Shown here one piece after another: positions 33,795-43,995 of a stretch of DNA of 64,000 nt (positions within the stretch are counted from its first letter, which is position 1; each line of letters begins with the position of its first letter). The notes under the pieces were generated by a model. It had not been told where the DNA came from and did no database searches. It saw only the letters and a list, made by a program, of their open reading frames with translations. The translations under genes were made by a program, and so were the position numbers. Origin of the DNA: Taudactylus pleione (taxonomy: Eukaryota; Chordata; Amphibia; Anura; Myobatrachidae); assembly GCA_031769625.1 (NCBI GenBank), contig JAUIMM010000581.1:620001-684000 (forward strand), read 5' to 3'.

Positions 33795-35356
33795 CCCTGA
33801 ATAATGATGTCCAGGACCCACGCATCCTGGCAAGACTTGATTCAAACTTCTTTGAAATTGCGAAGGCGAGCTCCCACCCTGGGGTCCCCCAGGAGAGAAG
33901 GGTGCTGTCGGAGGCTTAACTGAAGACTTATCCTGCTGGGAGAAGGATGCAGTGGCTCTACCCCTGCCTCTGGAACCACGGGAGATAGCGGGGGCTCCTC
34001 TGCCACGACCCCTGAATCTCCCTAGGATACGAAAGGACCAAAAGGATGGCCAAGCAAAGGGTTTCCCAGGAGGAGGAGCAGCAGATGGGAGATAAGTGGA
34101 CTTACCACCTGTGGCTTGAGATATCCATTTATCCAGTTCCGTTCCAAATAGAGCTTCCCCTGTGAATGGAAGACCTTCCACGGCTCTCTTCGATTCCCCA
34201 TTCGCCTGCCATTGTCTCAGCCTCAGGGCTCTACGGGCTGAGACAGGCAAAGCCAAGGATCTAGAGGAAACACTACAAATATCTTTTGAAGCCTCTCCAA
34301 GAAAAGAAGCAGACTCTGCAATCTGTTCCGCTAGAGGAACCAGATACTCTGCCGGAACACCAGTCTTAAGGCCCTCAGCAAACTGCGTAGCCCATGCTTA
34401 CACCGCCTTGTTGACCCAACAGCTGACTAATGCGGGTCGAAGGGACACCCCCGCTACAGTGTACATAGGCCCTGATTCAGAGCCGGACGCTCTGACAGAG
34501 CGCTCGCTCTGAATCAGGGCCGTCCCTTCTCCTTTTTGAAGCGGCCTCCTGGCCGCTCGCATAGCGGTGGGTGACCACTCACAGCCATAGCGAGTGGCCA
34601 AAATTATGGTCGGGCTTGGGACGAGACCCTGCGGTAGGGTCTCACTGCCGCAAGCCCAGGAGTGCTTTTGGCTCTATCAGAGCCAAAAGCACTCCCACTG
34701 ACATCACTAGTGATGTCAGTGGGGCTGGCCCCAGATGGTAGGCGTTCCCATGGGAATGCCTCTGTCTGGGCAGCCATGCCCCCGGCACGCCCACCAAAGG
34801 GGGCGTGCTGTCAATCAACATTGACAGCACGCCCCCTTTGGTGTGAGACCCGTAACGACGGCTTGGCCGTCGTTATTCGTTATTCGGGTCTCGCGCATGC
34901 GCACTTGGGCACCATTGACCCACTTGCGAGCGCTCAGCGCTCGCGAGCGGGTCTGAATCAGGCCCATAGACTTTAAGGTAGTTTCTAACTTCCTGTAAGA
35001 AGACTCCTTTAAAGAAACTGCTCCTGGAACAGGGAGCACCGTCTTTTTAGACAGACGTGACACTGAAGGGTCCACTGAAGGAGGTGTTTCGCATAATTTC
35101 CTGCTCTCTGCATGCAAGGGATAGTAGGATAAAAGTTTACGTGAGATCTGAAACTTTTTTATCTGGGTGTTTCCACACTGAGGTAAGGATCTCGTCCAAT
35201 TCCTCAGACACTGGAAAGGAGACTGCTACTCTTTGTTTCTTATTAAAGATAGACGGCCTAACTTCCATAGGGTCCTGTACCTCCCCTTCCTCTGTATCAA
35301 GCATGTCGTCCTCTTCCGGATCATCCCACATAAGGGGATTCAGTATTAGTCTCCTA
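33795..35356 (-). pseudogene. DIRS A gag-like region, split by a MITE and truncated by Gypsy
   Basis: The minus-strand C-terminal part (34256 downward) reads ALPVSARRALRLRQW, FTGEALFGTELDKWIS and an RG-rich tail (RFRGRGRGAP). Further upstream a TAA interrupts it near 34400. The MITE at 34468-34965 splits it, and the next part is EEGEVQDPMEVRPS with SEELDEILTSVWKHP (about 35150-35330). The Gypsy insertion at 35362 separates the 5' remainder, which continues above 41176. A similar gag with the same FGSDLDKI motif is in DIRS B. Confidence 0.75.
34468..34965. mobile_element. Harbinger-type MITE, copy b, inside DIRS A gag
   Basis: Ends GGCCCTGATTCAGA and complement of TCTGAATCAGGCCC enclose 498 bp. 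ATA at 34465-34467 and 34966-34968 is the 3-bp duplication. The interior palindromes (GAGTGCTTTTGGCTCTATCA / complement) match copy c at 46959. Confidence 0.85.
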
Positions 35357-35361
35357 GCAGG

Positions 35362-36145
35362 TGTCACGGCCAGGGTATTTCAGCATGGCGCTAGGCGGGT
35401 GTTACCTGTGAGGTCGTTGTGGCGCGGGCTGTCTGGTGGCGGAGCTGGTGTCTGGCGGGGGGCTTTGGCTGCGCGCGTTGTTGTGCGGCCCTGTTGTCAC
35501 TGCGCTGGTGAGGCCTGGCGGCGTCTCCGTTCCGTTTGGCATGGGCGCCACCATCTTGCCTTCTGGCCATGTGATGAGGCTGGCCAATCCTGGTGAGTCA
35601 CATGTTCCCTCCGGCCAGTAACAGCACGGCATGGGGTATTTAGGAAGGGTCAGTGCCTTCCTTCTTTGCCAGTGCAACGTGTATCTCAGCCTAGCTGAGA
35701 GGGAGTTCTCTGTGCTTTCCTGTTCCTGTGAATTCGCTGTCTGCCAGTCTGCCTGTCAGCTCCTAGTTCCCACTGGACTACTCCGCTTCCTCCACCACCC
35801 TTGCCCATACCTGAGTGCCTGAGCCTGCTGACATCCTGCGCTTCAGTTCACTATCTGCAAACCTGGCTTGATTATTTTCAGTTCACTACCTGCAAACCTG
35901 GCTTGATTATTTTCAGTTTCACTACCTGCACACCTGGACAGCTCTAATTGTTTCTACCTGGACATTAACCCTTTTTGTCCCACCACAGAACTCTTGTGCA
36001 CATTTATATTTTCCTGGACTTTTATTTACTGCCACATTATATGTCTACTCAAGCACTTATTAAAAATCCTAGTTTTATTTTCAAATCTGCTTCTGTGATC
36101 ACTCCTGTTACCACCCCGGGTCCACAAGCAACCCAGAACATAACA
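35362..36145 (+). repeat. Gypsy 5' LTR
   Basis: Begins TGTCACGGCC and ends CAGAACATAACA. A near-duplicate pair of TTCACTACCTGCAAACCTGG phrases lies near 35850-35935. It differs from the 3' LTR at a handful of sites, for example CACTGCGCTGG against CACTCTGCGCTGG. Confidence 0.95.
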
Positions 36146-36160
36146 GTTTGCACTGGCCCC

Positions 36161-37104
36161 ATGGAGCCGGCCACAGATCAGGAGTCAGGAGTGGATTTGT
36201 TCAGGTGCATTTCTGGTCGTTTAGAAAATCTGGAAAACATGCAGCATCAGATGGCTAAATTTCTGCAAGAGATGTCCAAGCGACAGGATAGTTTGCAAAC
36301 TTCCTTTTCTACCCCTGAAGTACCAGCATCTACATCCGCATCAGCGTCTGGGAATACAGAAGGCAGATCATCTCCCCGCTTACATCTTCCTTTACCAAAT
36401 AAATTTGACGGCAATCCTAAACTCTGCCGAGGTTTCCTAAATCAGTGTGACATACATTTTACCCTGCAGCCTGACAACTTTCTAACTGCAAGAACTAAAC
36501 TGGCTTATATAGTCTCTCTGTTATCCGGCCAGGCCTTGGAATGGGCTTCCCCACTCTGGGAGCGCTCAGATCCGCTGCTGGATAATTCGCAGGCTTTGTG
36601 TCATCCTTCAGGAGGATTTTTGATGAACCTGGGCGTACTGTATCAGCATCATCAAACATCATGACACTGAGACAAGGGGTCCGTCCTGTCAGTCAATATG
36701 CCGTGCAATTTCAAATTTTAGCATCAGAGCTCAAATGGAATGAGGAAGCCCTCACCTCGACCTTCTGGCATGGGTTGTCAGACCGACTAAAGGATGATCT
36801 AGTCACTCGAGAGCTTCCTACTAATCTGAACGACATGATTTCGTTGTGTATCAAAGTTGACCTACGCTTCAGGGAACGTCAGGCTGAAAAAAACAGAACT
36901 GACCGGCAAAGGTCATTTACCCCCTCCATTTCTACCCGTCCCATTCCTTCCCCTACTGAAGAGGAGCCTATGCAGGTGAATCATACACACCTCTCTAAAG
37001 AAGAACGTCAGAGAAGAATGCAAAAGAACCTCTGTCTGTACTGCGGAGAGTCTGGTCACCTGCTGATCTCCTGCCCCCATAAACCGGGAAATGCCAAATC
37101 CTAA
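36161..37104 (+). pseudogene. Gypsy gag, one frameshift
   Basis: The frame from ATG 36161 begins MEPATDQESGVDLF, with a predicted coiled-coil stretch (RLENLENMQHQMAKFLQEM). The capsid-like region FDGNPKLCRGFLNQCDIHF and LSGQALEWASPLWE follow. Near 36590 the frame shifts; FRRIFDEPGR and RQGVRPVSQYAVQFQILA continue in the next frame. It ends with one CCHC knuckle (CLYCGESGHLLISC) and a stop at 37102-37104. Length, about 314 residues, is normal for a chromovirus gag. Gag forms the particle and binds RNA. A single frameshift is the only lesion I see. Confidence 0.85.
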
Positions 37105-37133
37105 CTGACCCTGGAGACATCAAGTTAGAAGTT

Positions 37134-40100
37134 ATGAACCCGTCTCCAAAAATTAAAGATTTCACGATTACCCTAGCCTTGGATCTTAACCCCAAACCTG
37201 TCTTTGCTACTGCTCTACTCGACTCGGGAGCAGCCGGAAATTTCATAACGTCTAGTTTCATAGATAAATTTCAGATTCCTTGTTTGTCTCTCAACCATGC
37301 CATCTCTCTGACCTCTATAGACGGACGCCCTCTAACTAACGGGATAGTCACCAAAGAGACTCAACCAGTATTGGTCCGAATTGGGACACTTCATTCTGAG
37401 TCCTTAAAATTCCTGGTGATATCAGAGGCCTCTCAAGAAATTGTTCTTGGTCTACCCTGTTTACGTCAACATAATCCCAGGATTGATTGGAGTTCTATGC
37501 AGATTCTGTCATGGGGTATGGACTGTCAGAAATCCTGTCTTCCAAAAATTCGACCTGTGAGAAAGACAGTTCCATTAGTTTCTTCTGCCATTCCCAAGGA
37601 ATATCAGATGTTCGCCGACGTTTTCTCTGAACAACAAGCAAATATCTTACCCCCTCATAGGGAATGGGACTGTCCAATTGAATTGATACCTGATAAGATA
37701 CCACCTCGTGGTCGTACCTATCCGCTGTCCTTGCCTGAGACTCAAGCCATGACCGAATACATCCGGGACAACCTGGCAAAGGGGTTCATTCGCCCCTCTA
37801 CTTCACCTGCCGGAGCTGGGTTTTTCTTCGTTGGCAAGAAGGACGGTGGTCTAAGACCATGTATCGATTATCGAGGCCTTAATGACATTACTGTAAAGAA
37901 TCGATACCCTCTTCCCCTGATTACTGAGTTGTTTGATAGGGTCAAGGGCTCTGTAATTTTTTCGAAATTAGATCTAAGAGGGGCTTACAACCTCATTCGT
38001 ATCCGAGCTGGCGATGAATGGAAGACCGCTTTTAATACCAGAGATGGACATTTCGAGTATTTAGTAATGCCTTTTGGATTGTGTAATGCCCCTGTTGTCT
38101 TTCAAAGTTTCGTTAATGAGATTTTCCGGGATCTGTCATATGTTTCGGTTGTTGTCTATCAGGATGACATACTGATTTTTTCACCCTCTGTGGCTAAACA
38201 TCAAGAACATGTTAAAGAAGTTTTGACCCGTTTGAGAGAAAACCACCTTTACTGCAAACTGGAGAAGTGCGTCTTTGGAGTGCCCAGTGTACCTTTTCTC
38301 GGCTATGTAATATCTGGCTCCAGTTTAGAAATGGACCCCAAGAAGGTACAGGCAATTCTGGATTGGACCCGACCTCAGACACTGAAGGCCATCCAGAGAT
38401 TGTTGGGCTTCGCAAATTATTATAGACGCTTCATTAAGGGATTTTCTACACTGCTGGCTCCCATTACAGCCTTGACCCGCAAAGGTGCTAATCCTGCCCA
38501 ATGGTCACCTGAGGCAGAGTCTGCCTTTCATCTTCTAAAACAGGCCTTTATCTCAGCACCAGTTCTTCGACAACCCGATCTGGACAGGCCTTTTTTGTTG
38601 GAAGTAGACGCATCATCTGAAGCTGTGGGAGCAGTCTTGTCTCAACGTTATGAGGACAACCGAGTCCATCCGTGTGGGTTCTTTTCTAAAAAATTCTCTC
38701 CTGCCGAAAGGAACTACGCCATAGGTGAGCAAGAACTACTAGCTGTAAAGTTGGCGTTGAAGGAATGGAGATATTTGCTAGAAGGCGCCAAGTTTCCATT
38801 TACAGTATTTACGGACCATAGAAATCTCCTATTTCTCAAAAACCTCCAATGTGTGAGTCTTCGTTTGGCCCGCTGGGCAATATTCTTTGCCAGGTTTCAG
38901 TTCACCCTGACCTTCCGGTCTGGAGCACTTAATCAGAAGGCTGATGCCTTATCGAGATCTCTCCTCTGTGATGATCAATCTGAAAATCAAAGCAATACCC
39001 CTGTCTTGGAATCAAGAGTTTTCGCCGCATTACAACTTCAGCCTCCTACGGGAAAATCATTTGTGGCCCCGGAATTAAGGAAGCAGCTTCTCACCTGGGC
39101 ACATTCCTCTCGCTTCGCAGGGCACTCAGGCACTCGGAAGACCTTGGAGTTCCTGAAAAGACACTATTGGTGGCCTTCTATGAAGGCAGATATAATGGAG
39201 TTTATCTCTTCCGGCTCCTCCTGTGCCCAGCATAAATCATCACGACAAGCTCCAGCTGGGGAATTGCTTCCATTACCTACTCCATCACGTCCATGGACGC
39301 ATCTCTCCATGGATTTCGTCACAGACCTGCCAGTCTCTCAAGGTTTCAACACTATCTGGATTGTAATAGACCGATTTTCTAAGATGGTCCACTATATACC
39401 GTTGAAGAAGTTACCTTCTGCCCCTGACCTGGCACAGTTGTTTGTCCAACACATATTTTGTCTACATGGCCTTCCTGCTGAAATTGTCTCTGACCGTGGT
39501 GTGCAGTTTACTGCAAAATTCTGGAGGGCTTTGTGTTCTGTTCTTCAAGTGAAGTTAAACTTTTCCACGACCTACCATCCGCAAAGCAACGGCTCCACCG
39601 AGAGAGTTAATCAAGATCTAGAGACTTTCTTAAGAATTTTTATGTCATCTTCCCAGGACAATTGGGCTGCCTTGCTGCCGTGGGCTGAGTTTGCACATAA
39701 TGCTTCCTACCACTCGTCAACTAACCAAACGCCATTTCAGGTTGTATATGGCCTTCATCCTCGTGTTCCCGAATTCCGAAGCCTGCCTGTTTTCGATGTT
39801 CCGGCCGTGGAGGACACGGTGCGGAATTTTGCTGCCATCTGGACTCAAGTACGGTCTGATTTGTTGAAGGCATCCTCTCGCTATAAGACCCAGGCCGATA
39901 AGAAGTGTAGAATAGTTCCACGCATGCAAGTAGGAAACCAGGTCTGGTTGTCTACTCGGAACCTTCGTCTAAGAGTTCCGTCTATGAAATTCGCACCGCG
40001 CTTCATCGGTCCCTTCACCATAACAGAAGTCATTAATCCAGTGGCCTACCGTTTACAGTTACCCCCATACCTAAAAATTCCCAATTCCTTCCATGTTTCC

Positions 40101-40646
40101 TTATTAAAGCCCCTAGTCCTGAATAAGTTCCATAATGCTCTACCTGCTTCCCCTCGAGTCCAGACGGAGAGAGGAGTTGAGTTAGAAGTCGCCCAGATCT
40201 TGGACTCTCGTCTGCGCAGAGGTCATCTTCAGTATTTGTTGGACTGGAAAGGTTACGGTCCAGAGGAACGTTGCTGGACCGATGCTCGTGATGTCCACGC
40301 TCCCACGCTCATCAGGAGATTCCATTCTGCCCATCCGGAGAAGCCTGGTGAGTGTCCTGAGGCCACCCCAAAAGGGGGGGGTACTGTCACGGCCAGGGTA
40401 TTTCAGCATGGCGCTAGGCGGGTGTTACCTGTGAGGTCATTGTGGCGCGGGCTGTCTGGTGGCGGAGCTGGTGTCTGGCGGGGGGCTTTGGCTGCGCGCG
40501 TTGTTGTGCGGCCCTGTTGTCACTCTGCGCTGGTGAGGTCTGGCGGTGTCTCCGTTCCGTTTGGCATGGGCGCCGCCATCTTGCCTTCTGGCCATGTGAT
40601 GAGGCTGGCCAATCCTGGTGAGTCACATGTTCCCTCCGGCCAGTAA
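37134..40646 (+). CDS. Gypsy pol polyprotein with chromodomain, open into the 3' LTR
   Basis: One uninterrupted frame of 1170 codons follows gag by 29 bases, in another frame. Domains in order: protease (LLDSGAAGNFI, residue 30); RT with FVGKKDGGLRPCIDYRG, SKLDLRGAYNLI, and VVYQDDILIFS at about 340, a YQDD active site; RNase H with EVDASSEAVGAVL, ELLAVKLAL and TDHRNLLFL; integrase zinc region (GHSGTRKTLEFLKRHYWW); and catalytic D, D, E at about 726 (MDFVTDLP), 787 (SDRGVQF) and 822 (GSTERVN). The chromodomain at 1014-1062 includes LQYLLDWKGYGPEERCW. Chromodomains steer integration toward marked chromatin. In the zinc region the first cysteine of the usual C-x2-C appears as glycine (SGSSCAQHK). 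The last 87 codons come from the 3' LTR. Confidence 0.93.
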   Translation: MNPSPKIKDFTITLALDLNPKPVFATALLDSGAAGNFITSSFIDKFQIPCLSLNHAISLTSIDGRPLTNGIVTKETQPVLVRIGTLHSESLKFLVISEASQEIVLGLPCLRQHNPRIDWSSMQILSWGMDCQKSCLPKIRPVRKTVPLVSSAIPKEYQMFADVFSEQQANILPPHREWDCPIELIPDKIPPRGRTYPLSLPETQAMTEYIRDNLAKGFIRPSTSPAGAGFFFVGKKDGGLRPCIDYRGLNDITVKNRYPLPLITELFDRVKGSVIFSKLDLRGAYNLIRIRAGDEWKTAFNTRDGHFEYLVMPFGLCNAPVVFQSFVNEIFRDLSYVSVVVYQDDILIFSPSVAKHQEHVKEVLTRLRENHLYCKLEKCVFGVPSVPFLGYVISGSSLEMDPKKVQAILDWTRPQTLKAIQRLLGFANYYRRFIKGFSTLLAPITALTRKGANPAQWSPEAESAFHLLKQAFISAPVLRQPDLDRPFLLEVDASSEAVGAVLSQRYEDNRVHPCGFFSKKFSPAERNYAIGEQELLAVKLALKEWRYLLEGAKFPFTVFTDHRNLLFLKNLQCVSLRLARWAIFFARFQFTLTFRSGALNQKADALSRSLLCDDQSENQSNTPVLESRVFAALQLQPPTGKSFVAPELRKQLLTWAHSSRFAGHSGTRKTLEFLKRHYWWPSMKADIMEFISSGSSCAQHKSSRQAPAGELLPLPTPSRPWTHLSMDFVTDLPVSQGFNTIWIVIDRFSKMVHYIPLKKLPSAPDLAQLFVQHIFCLHGLPAEIVSDRGVQFTAKFWRALCSVLQVKLNFSTTYHPQSNGSTERVNQDLETFLRIFMSSSQDNWAALLPWAEFAHNASYHSSTNQTPFQVVYGLHPRVPEFRSLPVFDVPAVEDTVRNFAAIWTQVRSDLLKASSRYKTQADKKCRIVPRMQVGNQVWLSTRNLRLRVPSMKFAPRFIGPFTITEVINPVAYRLQLPPYLKIPNSFHVSLLKPLVLNKFHNALPASPRVQTERGVELEVAQILDSRLRRGHLQYLLDWKGYGPEERCWTDARDVHAPTLIRRFHSAHPEKPGECPEATPKGGGTVTARVFQHGARRVLPVRSLWRGLSGGGAGVWRGALAARVVVRPCCHSALVRSGGVSVPFGMGAAILPSGHVMRLANPGESHVPSGQ

Positions 40647-41170
40647 CAGCACGGCATGGGGTATTTAGGAAGGGTCAGTGCCTTCCTTCTTTGCCAGTGC
40701 AACGTGTATCTCAGCCTAGCTGAGAGGGAGTTCTCTGTGCTTTCCTGTTCCTGTGAATTCGCTGTCTGCCAGTCTGCCTGTCAGCTCCTAGTTCCCACTG
40801 GACTACCCCGCTTCCTCCACCACCCTTGCCCATACCTGAGTGCCTGAGCCTGCTGACATCCTGCGCTTCAGTTCACTATCTGCAAACCTGGCTTGATTAT
40901 TTTCAGTTCACTACCTGCAAACCTGGCTTGATTATTTTCAGTTTCACTACCTGCACACCTGGACAGCTCTAATTGTTTCTACCTGGACATTAACCCTTTT
41001 GCTCCCACCACAGAACTCTTGTGCACATTTATATTTTCCTGGACTTTTATTTACTGCCACATTATATGTCTACTCAAGCACTTATTAAAAATCCTAGTTT
41101 TATTTTCAAATCTGCTTCTGTGATCGGTCCTGTTACCACCCCGGGTCCACAAGCAACCCAGAACATAACA
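40385..41170 (+). repeat. Gypsy 3' LTR
   Basis: Starts TGTCACGGCC right after a G-rich polypurine tract and ends CATAACA before the GCAGG duplication. It holds the end of the pol reading frame (stop at 40644-40646). Confidence 0.95.
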
Positions 41171-42387
41171 GCAGGGACACTAGAGGACGATGCCACGGGA
41201 GGAACCTGGGCTGACATAACCCTGGGGAGCCCTTCTACAGACCTAGCTAAAGACCGCACCCAGTCTGGTTCAGAGAAGGCAGACCTCTGAGATATTTCAA
41301 CCTCTCTCCCTGAGAGAAGCTTCCATCTCTGCAGACATTTGAGACATGACTGATATAATTTGATCAGCCCAAATAGGGTGTTGTGGGGATGCTGCAGCCT
41401 GTGTTTCTGAAACACACTTCTCACACAACAGGGAACTGGATGATAGTCCCTGTGTAAACTTCTCTGCACAATTCTTACAGGAGAAAGCTATTTTTGCAGC
41501 CTTAGACCCCCTTTGCAGTCATGTTACCAATTCACTGTTCACACACACATAGACAAAAGGTAGTTATACACACAAATACACACAGAGAGACTGTTTAGAA
41601 ATAAGAGATTAAGGGCATAGATGGAGATTATGCTTTTAACCCAGCCCAACCAGCACTGATGCAGAGACCAGCGCTGTGTAACACAATATAATGTGCTGTA
41701 ATTGCTGTGTAAACACAGTCTAACCTGCTCTTCACAAGTCTAACCCCACTGTGCAGTCACAATCTGGGCAGACAGGTCTCTCTTCAGCTTTTGTCAGAAG
41801 CCTGTGTCTCTAAAATGGCCACCAGCATCCTTCTGGGAGCGCTGGGGCAGCTGGGAGGCAGAAGCAGAACTGTGTGTTAGGCTCCGCCCCCTCTGTTCTG
41901 GCACCTTTCAGCGCTGTATCAGTTGCTGCTTTTTAATGCCGGCTGTCATTTCTCCTGGCCACCCTGCTACTCAGTGTTCCAGGAGTCACTAACCTTCTTG
42001 CTGCCAAATGCTGCCGGCGGCGGGCTGAGCTAATGGGGGACTGCGACAAGCGCCGCACGCAGCGCGTCTGGGTACCCCCAGAGACAGTGGTCTCTGTAGC
42101 TGAAGACCCCAGCGCACACCGCAAGGAGCGGCGGTGAGGTCTCCCAGCAGCTCCAACGAAGCAGACAGGCAGGGGCAGTGTGCTGCCTGTCTGATCCTCT
42201 TTTTTAGCAGAGAGCTCTTTGTATGTGACCAGCTCCCTTGGCACAAAATTAAGACTGACCTGTAGGGGGGTATAGAGGGGGAGGAGCTAGCTACTATTCA
42301 GATTTATTAAAGTGCCAGCTCACGGTTATCCCACATCTATACCCCACTGTACTGAGACTCCAGTGTCCCCTAGTGGATGAAGGAGAA

Positions 42388-43164
42388 CACGTGTCTGTTC
42401 TTGATATTCTCAACATGCTCGTAATATTTACCATGCATAACATGTGTGTATTTGTTAATGTATTCAACATAACCAGTGATCAGGTTTGTCAACACCTAAT
42501 ACAGCAGCAATACTATCATCATCATCATCACCACAAACACACAGAAGTCATGAAAATGTACACATATGAGAGTGCTGCATTTTATTGCCCTTATCGCAGA
42601 TTGAGATTTTTAACTGCTCCCACAGGAAAATAATAGGCAAAATGACAATAAATCCTGTTGTGTCCCCTTAGACGGCCCTCTAGTACCACCAGTGGCCCCT
42701 CTGTCCCTGAAGCCTACCACTTAAATTTCCCAAAGACTGTCCTCCTTCAGGTTACTATTTATTTACATTGCGCTGTACAAAGATAACAAAACAATTGTAC
42801 AACAATACATATGATAATATACTATAACTACTAATATAATTAGGAAAACAAACAAAAGGGGGAAATAATGGGGGAAGTTAAGGGAAGTGTTCAGCAACTC
42901 AGTATGGCCAGAGAAGCTAGTAATGAAATGATGTTGAGTTGATGGGGTGGTGTAGCAAGTAAATCAGCATTCAGTGATCCTTTACCCAACAAGGTGGGGG
43001 ACACAGGTTCAAAGTTGGGAGGCAGGGTACCTGTGGCATACTGGTGACAGGGACGGTGCTAGCAGTAGTGAACAAGGGAAGAGGGCCCTGCACTGAGGAC
43101 TAATGCCGGGTATACACTGGCTATCATGTGGGCACCAGCCAGTATGTAAACGATATGTCTGTGA
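42388..43164. other. Unassigned sequence
   Basis: Small ATC/CAC runs lie near 42515-42535. I see no gene or element end. Confidence 0.35.
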
Positions 43165-43500
43165 AGGGATGCAGACAATACTGACTGCGGGTATTCCGGA
43201 GCCCAGAATGCCGGCGCCAGAATCCTGACACCTGTCAGAATCCTGGCGTCAGTATCCCGAAGGTAAGTAGCGGAGTTAGGGGGAGGGTTAGGGGGTAGGC
43301 ACTAGGAGGAGGGTTAGGATTAGGCACCAAGATGGGAGGTTAGGTTTAGGGTGCGGGAGGGGAGGTTATGTTTAGGCACTAGGGAGGAGGGAGGGTTAGG
43401 GAGGGTGGGGGGTAAGGATACTGACTGACAGGTGTCGGAATCCTAACCCTGTCAGGATGCCAGAGTCAGGATTCTGATCGCCATGATCCCGAGCGACGGC
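43165..43500. mobile_element. GC-skewed MITE with GGTTAGG tracts, copy c
   Basis: Starts GGGATGCAGACAATACTG, holds GGAGGGTTAGG runs from 43270 to 43405, and ends around GATCCCGAGCGACGGCATCC. It shares the GGGATG..AG start and the tract with copies at 10165 and 13209. No clear duplication was found. Confidence 0.5.
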
Positions 43501-43995
43501 ATCCTGTACACATAATGGGCGGGATGTACCAATGTGAAAAATTAGGTCAAACCCCGAAAATGCGGGTTTGACCGCATTTCTCATATGCACCAAGCTCTCC
43601 CAGTACCCCCCGCGGCATGCACAGAAGGACGCTGGAGGGGCTTCTGGGTTATAAACCCGGAAGCCCCTCCACCGCAAAGGGCCACTCTTACCAACAGGGA
43701 TCGTCATGCATACCGGCGTTACCAACGCTGGCATGCTTCGCGTCGGCTATGCAGCACATCCGGTGGCAGATATAGAGTGCATCCGGAAAGTATTCACAAC
43801 ACTTCACTTTTTCCACATTTTGTTATGTTACAGCCTTATTCCAAAATTAAATAAATTCATTTTTTGTCCTCAAAATTCTACACAGAATACCTCATAATGA
43901 CAACGTGTAAAAAGTTATTTTGCGATTTTTTTCAAATTTAATTGCAAAAAAAACCCTAAGAAATCACATGTACATAAGTATTCACAGCCTTTGCT

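Larger units (their letters stand above)
35362..41170 (+). mobile_element. Ty3/Gypsy chromovirus, 5.8 kb, nearly complete and young
   Basis: It has two LTRs of 784 and 786 bp with only about ten differences. GCAGG at 35357-35361 and 41171-41175 is a 5-bp target duplication. Gag and a long pol with a C-terminal chromodomain are present. A purine tract (AAAAGGGGGGGG) precedes the 3' LTR. I did not identify the tRNA primer site just after 36145. The few LTR differences mean a recent insertion. It lies on the plus strand, opposite to its DIRS host. Confidence 0.97.
30574..42387 (-). mobile_element. DIRS-type retrotransposon A, interrupted by Gypsy and a MITE
   Basis: Inverted terminal repeats face each other: the left runs about 30577-30742 and the right about 42247-42387, sharing GTATAGAGGGG, CTATTCAGATTTATT and GGAGTCTCAGTA-type sequence. 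An internal complementary region at about 30910-31020 is complementary first to the left outer end (GGTAAGTACCAAAATCCTG) and then to the right outer end (CTCCTTCATCTACCAG..). That is the diagnostic DIRS layout. Minus-strand order is gag-like, RT, RNase H, methyltransferase-like, tyrosine recombinase. The Gypsy element occupies 35362-41170 and a Harbinger-type MITE 34468-34965, so the DIRS part itself is about 5.5 kb. Confidence 0.93.

Noticed and set aside
32847..34256. A 469-codon minus-strand frame across DIRS A
   Set aside because: Only its first part (RG-rich gag tail) makes sense. The rest is the shadow of the reverse transcriptase in another frame.
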